DNA of 64,000 bases from Gaeumannomyces sp. JS-464 (lineage: Eukaryota; Ascomycota; Sordariomycetes; Magnaporthales; Magnaporthaceae), in assembly GCA_002197995.1 (NCBI GenBank), contig NGZR01000005.1, positions 1,302,001 to 1,366,000 of the forward strand. Direction: 5' to 3'. The stretch's first letter is position 1. The number at the start of each line of letters is the position of its first letter. Under the pieces are notes generated by a model that was not told the origin of the DNA, did no database searches, and saw only the letters and a list, made by a program, of their open reading frames with translations. Below, piece by piece: positions 1-11,117 of this stretch. The translations under genes were made by a program, and so were the position numbers.

Positions 1-410
1 GTTTGCGAGGTCGGGTACTGCTGGTATCCTCCCTGTTGACCCTGCTGCTGCTGTTGCTGCTGCCGGTAGCTGCCGGCGGCGGCGATCCGGTTCCCGTCCT
101 TGTCGAACTGCCTGACGTGCCTCTTTGCGTACGACGGGAACAGCACCATCTGCTCGTCCCCCCTGGTGACGATGGCGACGTTGGGGAACGAGCCTGGGTG
201 GTCATCTGCGGGTCGATCGAGTTGTCGACGTTGCGAAAGCGCGTGTTGTTGTACTGCTCGCGCATCTCGCCCCGCCGCCGCCTGCCCGGTACACACTCCC
301 GGCCATGGCGCGAGCTTCTTGCGCCGCGCGCCAGGCTCGCGGGTTGAGCCGTCGGTCGCATCTCTGCTGCTGCCATAGCCATAGCCCCAGTATGATCCTG
401 CCGAGGACAT
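1..410 (-). CDS. App1-like phosphatidate phosphatase, N-terminal part only
   Basis: Start of a gene running off the left edge. Translation begins at the ATG whose first base is 410 (MSSAGSYWGYGYG). The readable segments then lie in changing frames: an Arg/Lys-rich piece, AMAGSVYRAGGGG, EMREQYNNTRFRNVDNSIDPQM, and HPGSFPNVAIVTRGDEQMV with FPSYAKRHVRQ, followed by a Gln-rich linker. This order resembles the N-terminus of fungal homologues of yeast App1, a Mg2+-dependent phosphatidate phosphatase linked to actin patches; the catalytic DUF2183 domain would lie outside the window. The assignment rests on my recollection of the family's N-terminus. Three single-base frame changes fall within about 190 bases (near 315, 265 and 210), which I take as sequence errors because the peptides remain conserved across them. 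A true pseudogene is the alternative. Confidence 0.55.
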   Translation of the reverse strand, partial: MSSAGSYWGYGYGSSRDATDGSTREPGARRKKLAPWPGVCTGQAAAGRDARAVQQHALSQRRQLDRPADDHPGSFPNVAIVTRGDEQMVLFPSYAKRHVRQFDKDGNRIAAAGSYRQQQQQQQGQQGGYQQYPTSQ

Positions 411-1906
411 CTTGTTCGGATGATCTCCTACCACTTCTAGTTCTTTTCCTTGTCTGCTTTTCTTCTCTGTTATATCATTAACCGTCTGGTCTTGTCCTGC
501 CAATGAGCTACAAGCAGCAGCAACAACACCATAACCGCCACCAATGCTGTTGCCGTCTCGGCCGCGCCCCTCAGCCCTAATCGCAGCCCTCCCCGCCCTC
601 AGCTGGCGCCGGATGAGGGCCGAGGTCCGGGCGAGGGCGGCCCTCCTCGCCGCCTCCTCCTCCTCGCGCTTCTGCCGGGACGCCCACCACCGGCGCCGGC
701 CGACGAGGTCTAGTAGCCTGCTGCTGGCAGACCGCTCGCCGGCGCGCTTCTGGGTCCAGCGGACGAGGAGTCGGTACAGCCGACTGCAGCCGGTGCTTGT
801 AGAGCGGGAGGACGTCGAGCCGGAAGCGGAGGAGCTCCCCGCGGTACCGCTGCGGGACGAGGCTCGAGCTCGCAGGTGGGCGGTGGTAGTGCGACGGCGG
901 AGGCAGGAGTGGTTGCGGTGCGCGGTTGGAATCAACTGTCGGCGGACGTGGTGGGAGGCGCGGCGCTGCTGTCGGGCTCTTCTTGTCGAGCCGGAGGAGA
1001 CGCCAGAGCTTGGGCTGTGGCTTGAGAGGAGCCAGCTTGGTTCAAAATGAGGCTCGCTCAATGAGTCGCTTATATAGGCAGTCGTTGTATATAGAGGTAG
1101 GTACAGGTATGTACAGGCGGATGTTGCACAATTCGAAACAAGGCCAATCGCAGTCTCGTTGGCGCTTTTTGTGGCCTGGCAAGGCTGGGCGACCGAACAA
1201 TGACCAGGACTCGGCACAAGCCAACGGATGGATGACACCATGCAGCAGCCTGTGCAGCGGATTTAGGGGGCCCTGTCGTGGTCGTCAGCGGGCACCAGAG
1301 TTTTCCACAGGCCCACAGCCAACGAAAGCCAAGGCTGGCGCGAACGTGCTCGAGGCCTTCGCTGTCAGCCTTTCCTCGGCGGATTCGGACTGGTCGCAAG
1401 AGAAAGGCACGAGAAGGAAACGGGACATCACGCTGGGTTGGCAGATGTTTGAGAGGCGCTCTACTGTGGTGATGGGCCGCGCGCATGATGTTTTAGGGAG
1501 CACAATTCGAGCACGTGTCCGAGGCCGTCGAGGCTTCTGTGAGACAAGCCCGAAAATGTGACGATACCAGCTCCTGTGGGGGGCCTTGCCGACGTCGAGT
1601 GGCAGCTAGCGGGGATCCCCTGCGCTGATGTGCCGTGAGGTGTCGAGCCTAGAATTACGTCACCACTCGTTGGTCTGGCTGTTGGAGTTGATGTGAATAA
1701 AATGAACCGAGCACCCGAGCCATGCATTAGCCTAACGCCTTGCGCCTCTTTGTAGGAATGCTGAAAACAATAATGTGGACCACTACACAAGTGCATGGTA
1801 TCTTTCTTACACATTGAACGCTTATAGTCTATTGCAACAGCCAAGTACTATGTTATAAGTAGCACGGGGTACTTATACTCATCTATAGCAGGCCATAGTC
1901 GTCGCT
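411..1906 (-). promoter_or_regulatory. Leader and promoter of the App1-like gene, plus Drs1 downstream region
   Basis: No convincing complete gene is present. Two TATA-like elements read on the minus strand (plus-strand TATATA at 1071-1076 and 1088-1093), about 660 bases before the App1-like start, suggest a long leader. A 20-codon upstream ORF (532 down to 470, beginning MVLLLLLVAHW) would precede the main start. GC-rich minus-strand sequence between 550 and 1010 has coding-like peptides in two frames (for example YRGELLRFRLDVLPLYKH) but no start codon that links them, so I do not call a gene. From 1100 to 1906 I see only unstructured sequence that would include the Drs1 3' untranslated region. 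Confidence 0.35.
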
Positions 1907-4384
1907 CTACCTCTTGCCCTTCCCCTTGGGCCCAGCACTCCTCCCCTTTTTAACCACCCTCCCGCTCGCGACGCCGCCGATGGGCCCCTTCTTCTTGCCG
2001 CCGGCCTTCTTGTCCTTCTTGAAGTTGAGAACCGCGCCCTTGCCGGCCCTCTCGGCCGCGCCCTTCTTCCACACCCGGCCGCCCGATGCCTCGGCCTTGG
2101 CGTCCAGCTTCTTCTTGTCCTTGTTGCTGAGCGAGCCGCCCCCGTGCTTCTTCTTGAGCGCCTCCCGGATCCCGTTGAGCTCGGCGCGCCCGGCCTCGCG
2201 CGCCGCCTTCTTGTCCTTCTCCGTCTCGAACCAGGTCCGCCGCGGCCGCGACTTGATCTCGTCCTCGTGTTTGATCATGTTCTCGCCCTTGCGGACCTGC
2301 ATGTCCGCCTGCGCCAGCACCTTCTCCTCCTTCTCCTCCTGCATCACCGCCTCCACCTCGTCCTCAAGCTCGTCTACCTTCTCCTGCCACGAGTCCGCCT
2401 CGGCCGCCTCGATGATCCGGCTGCTGATTTTGGCCCCCTGCGCCTTGCCCGCCTTGACTGCTGCCTTGACCACCTTTCGGTCTGGCTCAGCCGCTAATGT
2501 CACAGCCACACCACTCCGACCCGCTCGCGCGGTACGGCCAACTCTGTGCACGTATATCTCGAGGCTCTGCGGAGCCTCGTAGTTGATGACTGTGTCTACA
2601 CCCTTGATATCGAGACCACGCGAGGCGAGATCGGTGGCCAGCAGGAATGAAACCTTACCGTCGCGGAAGTCCTCGACGCTTTGGATACGCTAATTCAGAA
2701 TGTCTCGTCAGCAAACAAATGTATCCACAGCAGTAAATGCTAAAAACGTAGTCCTTACCTGTGTCTGGTTCATACTTCCGTGGAGTTCTGCGCATGACAG
2801 GCCGAGCAGCCCAAAGATGATGCGGGCATGATGCGCAATCTTCTTTTGCCGGAAGAAAATGATGACGCGCTCTGTGTACAGCTTCTTGCAGAGGTGGACG
2901 AGGTAGCCCATACGCTTCTCCTCGCGGCCGGGTCGCAGGCGCACAAACTCCTGGACCAGCGTGCCGACTGTCTTCTTCTGCGAGTCCACCATGATGCGGA
3001 CAGGCTTGTTGAGCCCGACGCGGATCAGGTTGTCGACCGACGACGTCATAGTGGCCGAGAATAGCATGGTCTGGCGTGACTTGGGCAGCGTGGTCAGGAT
3101 CTCGTTAAGCTCGTCTGCGAACCCGTCCTCGAGCATCCGGTCGGCCTCATCCAGGACCAGGATCTCGACCGTGTCAACCGCAAAGCTGGCCGAGTTGCGC
3201 ATGTGATCGATAAAGCGACCAGGCGTCGCGATAATGACGTCGGGCCTCAGTCGCAGCTCCGCCTCTTGTACCTTGAGACTCAAGCCTCCGACAGCCAGAC
3301 AGAACTTGATGTCCGTATGGCTCGCGAGCTTGGTGGCCACGGCATGGCACTGGATGGCCAGTTCACGGGTCGGCGTCAGCACCACGACGCGGCTCGTCGG
3401 CACTTTCTTGGGCCGGTACAGGAGCCGCTCCAGGATAGGCACCATGAAGGCTCCCGTTTTGCCCGAGCCCGTCTGCGCTCCACCGACCACATCCTTGCCC
3501 ATTAAAGCCATAGGGATCGCCTTGGCCTGGATCGGCGTCGGCTTGGCGAATCCCACGCTCGCGAGGCCTCGGAGGATCGGCCGCGACAGGGACATGCCCT
3601 GGAACGACGCCGCGCCGCCCTTGCCCTTCTCCGCCTTTGGCTCCTCCGCCGCGAAGAACTCCTTCCGCTTGGCCGCCTCCGCCGCGTCCTCTTCGTCGTC
3701 TGATTCTGATTCTGACCCGGCGTCGTCTGGATGGGGAACGGGGCTGGCGACCTCGTCGTCGTCGTCGTCGTTCTCTTCGTCGGAATCGCCTCTCTCGGAC
3801 CCACCTTCGGGCACAGCCTCCTCGTCGGATTCCGCGTCAGAGACAGCACCCATTCCGAAGGCATCCTTGGCCAGGACCTCATCATCGTCGTCGTCGAGGT
3901 CGAGGTCGTCCTGGGCGGCATCGTCGTCTTCTTCGGCCTCGGCAGCAGCAGGCGCCGCGGTTTTGCCCTCTTTCCTCTCTCTCCTCCTGCGGATGATCTC
4001 GTCCAGATCAACGCCTCTGCTCTCGCCCATGGCCTTCTTTGCGCCGTCGAAGCCCCAGCCCTCGAACTCCTCAGCCACGTCCTCGGTGCCACCGGTCACG
4101 AACTCAAAGTCGGAGTCCATGGCACCGTCGTCGTCCTCCTTGAAGCCCCAGACACCCTCTTCCTGTTGCTCCTCCTCTTGCTCATCATCGCCTGCGCCAT
4201 CCTTTTTCGCGCCCTTACCTGGCTTTTTCTTTGTCTTGACCTTCTTGGCCGTCTTGAACTTTTTCTTGGGCGGCGAGTCCTGAATCACCTCCTCCTCCTC
4301 CTCTGCGAAGTTGTCGCCCTCATTGTCAGATATTGTGTGGATGAAGTCATCGTCAATTGCTTTCCTCTTGGTTGAAGGCGCCAT
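1907..4384 (-). CDS. DRS1: Drs1 DEAD-box ATP-dependent RNA helicase (60S ribosome assembly)
   Basis: Nucleolar RNA helicase of 802 residues, required in yeast for 27S pre-rRNA processing and 60S subunit assembly. Two exons, 4384-2759 and 2689-1907, with a 69-base intron (2690-2758); both exon lengths are multiples of three. The start is the ATG at 4384 ([14 protein letters not shown]); an upstream in-frame ATG at 4546 is unlikely because the family starts with this basic/acidic segment. The N-terminal 300 residues are Lys- and Asp/Glu-rich. Then come the Q motif (GFAKPTPIQ), [34 protein letters not shown] and [11 protein letters not shown], in normal helicase order. The C-terminal tail is Lys/Gly-rich with nuclear-localisation character. 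The frame is clean throughout, unlike several neighbours. Expression probably follows ribosome-biogenesis control, by analogy only. Confidence 0.95.
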
Positions 4385-4834
4385 TTTTGCCGTGAATGCT
4401 GGGGTTTGCTGGCCTTCGACGGCTTCGAGGGGCTTCGGCGACAAATTGGCAGCGATCGCGACGAGGAACTTTTTTTTTACCGGGCGGTAACGATAAGCCC
4501 CACATACAGATGCGATAAGACCCACCCATGTTGCCCCACAGCACATTCAGCTCGTGGAACAGGGGCTTTCTCAGGGGCTAATAATGGAATGACCGGGCGT
4601 GCGGTTTCAGCGCCAGCGCCGCCTTGTAAAAGAACATATCAGGTGAAAGGTCGGTTATGAAATATGCAAAGTCTCTTCCTGACGACCTCAAAAAGAAGAC
4701 GCCATGATGTGAACAACAGATCCAAAAAAAAAATGCCGGCCGAGAGAGTAATAGGGAATGTTAAACAGCCTCCCAAAGCCCATCACCCATCTGGCACCTG
4801 GTCTCGAACACCCACCACATACTAACCAAGAAGC
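4385..4834. other. Intergenic: Drs1 promoter and 3' end of the DUF3818 gene
   Basis: A 450-base gap between two minus-strand genes. It holds a T9 run at 4470-4478, which is an A-tract upstream of Drs1 on the coding strand, and an A-run around 4723-4732. Nucleosome-excluding A-tracts like these are common in fungal promoters. No further gene seen. Confidence 0.5.
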
Positions 4835-7277
4835 TCACATCACCATGCGGGCCGTCTTCCTACTCCCATTATCATTACCGTTCACCGCCTGACGCTCGCT
4901 CGCGTAGAGCAGCATCTTCTTGAATAGCGGGCCAGGCTCTCGACGACGAGCGTCACATCGGGCGGCTCCTGGCAAGCCCCGCGCGCCTCGTCCTCCTGCT
5001 CGAGCCTGATGGATTCCAGCCGCTCCGCCAGGCCCTCTGACGCACCTACTGCCGTCTTTGACCCTGCCGCCCGTCGGCCGACTTGCCCGCAGCGGTCGCC
5101 CTTCTGACGTCGCGCCGCGCGTCGCACCGGCCCTCCCCGGGCCGCCGAGGCCGTGATCAGTGCCTCGTCCATAAGGTCCTGCCACCGCACTAGGTAGCCG
5201 CCGGGGCCCAACTGCGTGCCGATGGCGACGGGCAGTGGGGTGCCGCTGCCGCTTCTGCAGGCCCCGCTGTTCTTGTTCTTCTTTCTACTCCATAAGCTGC
5301 CTTTGCTGCTGCCATTGCTGCTCCCACCGCTCTTGTTGCTAGCGCTGCTGCTGCTGCTGCTGCTCCGCCTGGAGCCCTCGGACGTGCGCTTCAGGTCGTC
5401 CAGCACGGCCTGCATCCGCCGGGATGACTGCTCGTCGAGGGTCTCCAGGTAAACCTGGTGTCTGTCCAGCAGTGGCGCGATCTCAGCTTTCTCCGCTGAC
5501 GGTAGCGTGGCGAACATAGCTTGGAGGGCCGCAGACATGGCCCCCGCGCCGCCTGTGCAATGATCACCGTCGTTTGCTGACGGCCTTGCAACCATTATAC
5601 CAAACTTCTTGAGCGCAGCCACTGCCTTGGCCGCCCAGAGTCCGCATTCGGCGTGCTGGTTCTCACCGGTTGACGACGGCGACGCGACGCGGAACTCCCT
5701 GATCGAGTTGTTGCACCAGTCACGGAAGCTCTCGCGCAGCTCCGGGCAGCCCTTGGCCATGCGGTGCAGCCACCTGTACAGCAGGTGCTTGTTGCGCTGC
5801 ATCAGTTCGACAAAGTCCGTGACTGATGGCGGCTGCGGTGTTGGGGCCCCAGAGACAGGCGTCGTCGCCTCGGATGCCGCCGGCCTCTTGCCCCTGCACG
5901 TCTTGATGAACTCGGTGATGAAGCCCTCCAGGTCGGCCAGGTGCTCGTGCAGCGGCACCTTTGCGTGCATCTCGCGGATGACGGGGTCATACGCCGCCAC
6001 CACGTCGCGCAGAGCCTGCGTGGGCAGGTCCGGCCGCGACCTGCACAGCACGCGCGCAATCTCGTCGCGGTCCCGCATCGACAGGCGTGCCGAGTAGTAC
6101 TCGAGCAGCGCCGCGTGCTTCTCCGGGCTTCCCTCGAGCAGGTCGGCCGCCAAATTGGGATCCGTCATCTCCAGGATGGGTACGACGATAGACTGCTTCT
6201 TTATGATGCTGATGGTGCGTATATGCTCTTGTTCTTCCCTTGGCCTGTTGATATGCTCCTCGATCGCTGCGAGCTCCTCCTTGCTAGGACCAGCCGGGAA
6301 TTTTTTGATCTTCTCTGCTGTCTTTTTGGAGTCTGCGCTGTCCCATGTAAGAATCATGGAGACGATCCTGCGAGGTGTCAGTATCCCGCTATGCACATGG
6401 ACCTCAGGTGCATGCATCACTCACCTTTGCAGCAGAGTAAGGCCGTCGTCAGCATTGGTTGTCACGCCAAGCCAGTTGGAGACGGAGCCAACGCTTAGTT
6501 TGCCCAGGAGAAGCTTCACGAGGCCACTAATCATCGTGGCCGCGTTCGCCATGCGCAGCGTCTGCCTTATCATCGCATACGGCAGAAGCTTGTGGAGATT
6601 GTCGATCAGCTTGACGAGGTACTGACCTTCGGGCGAGACCACGAATACTTGGTGCACGATGGTTGCCAAGTGCGTTATTATGTAGCGCACCGCAGCCTCT
6701 GCGGCCGGCGAGTGCACCTCGAGATCCTCGACCTCAATCTCAAAGTCGATCAGCTCATCGATGAGATTGCCGTACACAAGCCCCTGCAAGACGTCGTCCC
6801 AGGCCTTCTGGAGCGCGACTCCGCTGGTCAGGTCGTAGCTCGTCTGCTGCAGATGTCCGCCGATGCGGACGCGTCTGGCGTGGCCTCCCAGGCAGCCCTT
6901 GCGGCGGCCTCGACGACTGACGACGTGATGGTGGTGAGGGTCCTCCTAGTGCCCACAGCGCCCTTGTCGTAGCTCTCGGACAGGTTGGCCTCGGCAAAGT
7001 GGCCGAGAATGCCCTGCGCCTCCACGCTCCAGAACTCCTGAGGCAGGTTACCGACGCCGACGAAGGGGAGCCCAAAGGTCGTGACGAGATGCTGCAGCAC
7101 TGGAGTCACGGACCGGGGCGCGGGCTTGCCGTCGGCGCGCACAAAGGGCTCGCCATACTCGGACACGGTTTTGGGATCCCTGAAGTCGCGGATCTCGCTG
7201 TAGGCTTGGTAGTGCGTCAGGATGTCGAAGAGCGCGTGCAGCTGTGCCGGTGTGAGGGCGTCGGCATCGGCCGTCAT
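4835..7277 (-). CDS. PXB / DUF3818 domain protein (PX-associated lipid-trafficking family)
   Basis: Protein of about 795 residues in two exons (7277-6425 and 6367-4835) separated by a 57-base intron. The N-terminal segment starting MTADADALTPAQLHALFDIL matches the PX-associated (PXB) domain of fungal PX proteins; the segment from about residue 285 (SMILTWDSADSKK through LLYRWLHRMAKGCPELRE) matches DUF3818. In yeast the related YPR097W binds phosphoinositides through a PX domain; no clear PX core is visible here, so lipid binding is inference. A long Ser/Gly/Asn linker lies near residue 630. Two single-base deletions break the frame: near 6890, after ITSSVVEAAAR and before GGHLQQTSYDLTSG, and near 4925, before LFKKMLLYASERQ. 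Each exon is one base short of the length its phase requires, which supports sequence error rather than decay. Confidence 0.8.
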
Positions 7278-9654
7278 CTTTGCTGCCGCTGTGAGTGGAG
7301 TTCGGGAAGATAATGCCGACTGACGATGGATGTTTCCAAGATATCCAAGAACCCAAGTGAGTTAGATGGTGATGAAGATGGGTTGTTTGACGGGCGGATG
7401 GGCTCTGATAGATGAGGGTTTTGTATCCTCAATGTTGGTCTTTGTGATATACCACCTAACATAGCCTCACGACTCGCAGCTACGATGGTGCGCGGCAGCG
7501 GCAAACGCCATGGCCATGAATGGAAGGGCCTCGGCGGAGCTGGATGAGATAGAGATAGATGGTTGAGACGAGATAAAATTCACCGCCGGATGTTTCTAAG
7601 AAAAGCAACAAAGAACGGCAGCGACAGCGCAAACGAAGCCCTGAGCGCATCGTCGGAATTCTTTGGACGTCCTCTTCGCAAGCTCGCCTGGGGCAGATGA
7701 GATACTTCCAAGTTTAGAAATCTCGCAGACGTCACGCTTTTCGGACGGGAGTGGCGTCCACGGCGGCGGGAGCCAGAACCACACCTACCGCGCCTTCCCT
7801 TCTGTACCACGAAGCTCATCAGGCACCGTCGTCAGCCAGTAGTCAGACGTGACACGGCACGGCGAGTACGAGCACGAGATCGGGCTAAGCCACCATCAGG
7901 AATCCAATGGGAGATACTGCCGGCAGCTCCAAATTTGGCGGGCACATGCTCAGTCCATAAGATCTAAATGCTTTGTCTGTGGAAGACATTACCATAGACC
8001 TGATTTAGAGCGAGCACCTACCGTCTCCATGAATGATCTCGAAGGCCGTGTCTCACCATCGACCTACAAAGCTGACTTGCGCAGCGTCTGGTGTTCTCAA
8101 TCACGACAAGTGGGTTCTAGACCGCGAGAGATGTCACTCGTGGAGAACTTTGGACTCTGATTCAGCGCTGAGCCTCGCTTCAATCTTAACTTAATCCAGC
8201 ACTACAACACCCGCCTCGGTGATAGTCACAGGCCTTCAAGTCAACATGGCCAGCACCACGAGCATCTATAACCAGGGTGTTTGACAGTGCCGTTAGACAC
8301 CTGAAGCCGTGCAAGGTTTCGGGATATTATAAGAATAAGCTTCACTATGCCGTGGTGCTTCACGCCCTTGAGCTGATGTTGCCGCTGTCGGGAAGGCACG
8401 TGCAGTCCCAGCGGGAGCGATGTCCCAATATCAACCAAGGGCTTAAGACGAGGCTATCGCGGCACGCTGAGGAGCGATGACCAAGAGTTTGCTCACCTAT
8501 TCTCAATAGGTGCCTGCATAATGCCGCATCGTATGTTATGTATACTTATCTAATTCCTATGCTGAGGATGGAAATGTTCTGTAGTAGGTGCTAGCAAATT
8601 AGGGAAAGTATTGAGGCCAGGGTTGTGGATGAGAAACATCTTATGAGATGAGGTTGAACCAAGTCGAGGCATTTCGCGCGGGTGCCAGATTGACCTGGGG
8701 ATGCAGACCAGAGGCGGCCAAGTTGCTACCAGAAGGTTCGCCAGATGCAGTTACTGGATCAAGATGGAGGGCGTCAAATTACCTGAAGCTGGCGATTTCA
8801 CGGCAGCGTCCTGCATCTTCTTGTGTCCTTGCGGGGGCCGTGCCTAGCCTTTCATGCGGGGGGCAGCGGACATCTCAGTGAATCTGGCACTGGAGCGGCA
8901 ATTCTCGGCCTAACCGGAGCGTTTAGTAATTCCCCGAGTATTAGTGAACAGCCCGGGGAGAAGACAAGCCCTGCCCCCACTGCTGCGACAACATGGATCC
9001 TCGCAGGCCCAGCATCTCGGGGGAGAACTTGAACGCTGGTGATATCCACCAAGACACTTGCTATGGCATGGGAGATCACTAAACCTCAGAAATCACATCT
9101 GGAAGTCTCACCTATCACCGGCCTCGGAATTCTTTCCATTGCCCCTGGCCCAATATCATCGGTGGACCTCCAACAGGGCCGTATGCGACGCCATACCTGC
9201 TGCAAGTGCGTGCATGTAGGCGGCGGCGATCGCCTTCGTCAGCGAGCCGAGGCCTGGAACTTGGCCGTCCCTGCAGAAATCCAAGGCTCACGGCGCCACT
9301 TCGCCTGCATTACGCCCTGCTAGCTTGTCAAGAGCCACTTGCCCGCTAGCTTATCCTTGCGCGCACGCACTGGCTAGTCGCCATGCTGTATGGGCGATTC
9401 GCGTCCCGCCTTGCTGGTGGTGGATATAAACCCCGCGGCACGCCTGCCCCTGTCGTGGCTCCCGCCAGCTCCCCGGCTCCAGCTGCTTCAACTGACCCCC
9501 GCCATCTCTGGCCAACACCACAACAACAAAGCCGCAACATATCCCTATGCCACCCTAGGATACCTGGCCGGTGCTACAAGCACTCCCCTCAGTCTCGTTT
9601 CGGAACCCTAGTCTCACGGAATACACCCCCTCAGCAAGCAGACCTACACACACC
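7278..9654. other. Divergent intergenic region between the DUF3818 and flavin-reductase genes
   Basis: 2.4 kb separating two divergently transcribed genes. I saw no ORF with convincing codon bias, motif or splice structure. The right end carries the promoter of the flavin-reductase gene. The rest appears to be unique, moderately GC-rich DNA. Confidence 0.5.
9424..9430 (+). promoter_or_regulatory. TATA-like element of the flavin-reductase gene
   Basis: ATATAAA followed by a GC-rich stretch, about 225 bases before the ATG at 9655. A CAAC-rich leader (CACCACAACAACAAAG) lies between, typical of well-expressed fungal genes. Confidence 0.45.
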
Positions 9655-10653
9655 ATGTCGTCCGCCGCAGAAGTGTCCAAAGCCCACGAGGCGCTGCTCA
9701 AGCGCAACCCCCACGGCGACTTCAAGGCCGTCGAGGCTTCGCGCCCGCCCTTCGATGCCGCCTCCTCGCTGCGCTACACGCAAACCCCGCAGCCCGGCTG
9801 GAAGCAGGGCAACGGCGCCAACCAGCTGCAATCCCCCGCCGACGCGGCCCCGGACCACGTCACCTTTGCCCCGTACGACGAAGGGCGGCCGGCGCACCTC
9901 AACTACAAGCTGCTGATCAGCGCCATAATCCCACGGCCCATCGCCTTCGTGTCGACCGTCGGCAGGTCCGGGTCGGGCGAGGAGAACCTGGCGCCGTTTC
10001 TCGTACTTCAACATGATCAACCACGACCCGCCTCTGTTCGTCGTCGGCTTCGCCAGCCCCGCCGACGGCGCCACGGCCAAGGACACGGTCCGCCACCTGT
10101 CCGAGACGGGCGAGTGCGTCATCAACATCATATCCGAGGGCTTCGTCGAGGCGGCCAACGCGGCGTCGGTCAACGCCCCCGCCGACGCGTCCGAGTGGCT
10201 CGTCTCGGGCCTGACGCCCGCCCGCGACACGGTCGAGGTCAGGGCGCCCCGCGTCAGGGAGGCCGTCTTCAGCATCGAGGGCAAGGTCGAGAGCCTGCGC
10301 GAGTTCAAGAGCAAGGCCGTCGCCGGCAAGACGTCGGGCACCATGGCTGTCATCGAGGGCGTGCGCTTCTGGGCCCGCGGCGACGCCATCAGCGAGGGGC
10401 GGGACCTGATCGACCCTGCTGTGAGTACCTTTGTCCTTTTGCTTCTCTTGTTCGTATTATCTCTGCGTCCGTGTCCCCCTGCTTACTAATGTTTGCCCCC
10501 GTGTAGGTCCTCCGTCCCATCAGCAGACTTGGCGGCATCACCTACGGCCGGTCCACAGAGGCCTTCGAGCTTCCCAGGCCAGACTTCGAGAAGGATGTTG
10601 GCGGCCAGGAGGGCATGGCCAAGCTCAAGGAGGCCGCAGCAGCCAGGAAGTAG
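9655..10653 (+). CDS. Flavin reductase-like (FMN-binding split-barrel) protein
   Basis: About 303 residues in two exons, 9655-10420 and 10507-10653, with an 86-base intron starting GTGAGT. After an 80-residue lead, LNYKLLISAIIPRPIAFVSTVG, the MINHDPPLFVVGFAS strand and the GECVINIISEGFVEAAN segment are hallmarks of the flavin reductase-like family (PF01613), which binds FMN and is widespread in fungi with mostly unknown substrates. The frame breaks at about 9998, where TTT replaces an expected TT: LAPF continues as SYFNMINHDPP in another frame. Exon 1 is 766 bases, exactly one more than its phase needs, so a one-base insertion explains it. The substrate cannot be judged from sequence. Confidence 0.85.
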
Positions 10654-11117
10654 ACCTCTTTTCTGGGCGACCTCCTACATACCTAGAACGCCTCAGTGGC
10701 ACGGCACCTAAGCGGCGAGGAGAATTCTTAAGAGCATACGAATTTTTAAACATACCATCATAGTACCCGGCCTTGTCAATCGCAAGGACCCGGCATCATG
10801 CACTATGTATATAAAATTAGGAATAGAAAGAATAGGATAAAGAGGTAGAATAAACCCGAGGGCATCAAGAGGGACCCCTGCTAAACCACACCCCATCATA
10901 CCCTAAGAATATTGAGACACTAACACACCAAACGCCTCCCTGACAACCTCTAGCTGCAGTAATACACAGCCTGGAAGCAGTAGTATACGGGTATATAATG
11001 ATTCCTAAAGACATAAAGAGAAGAAAGTCATGCTTCGCCTTCCGGTTGCTGCAGCGCGCCCGCTAAGATAAAGTGGTAAGAAAGATAGAGGAGGAAAAAG
11101 AGAGCCCCGGGAATCCA
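10654..11117. other. Convergent 3' intergenic region
   Basis: Short AT-richer stretch between the converging flavin-reductase and phosphodiesterase genes, expected to hold both 3' untranslated regions. TATATAAA-type sequences near 10805 and TATATAAT near 10992 may act as polyadenylation efficiency elements. No gene seen. Confidence 0.4.

Noticed and set aside
544..1050. Small gene in the 0.5-1.05 kb GC-rich stretch
   Set aside because: Coding-like peptides appear on the minus strand in two frames but without a start codon or splice sites to join them; more likely leader sequence.
3234..4283. 349-codon plus-strand ORF opposite Drs1
   Set aside because: Ser/Pro-rich antisense of the helicase's acidic region, without motifs.
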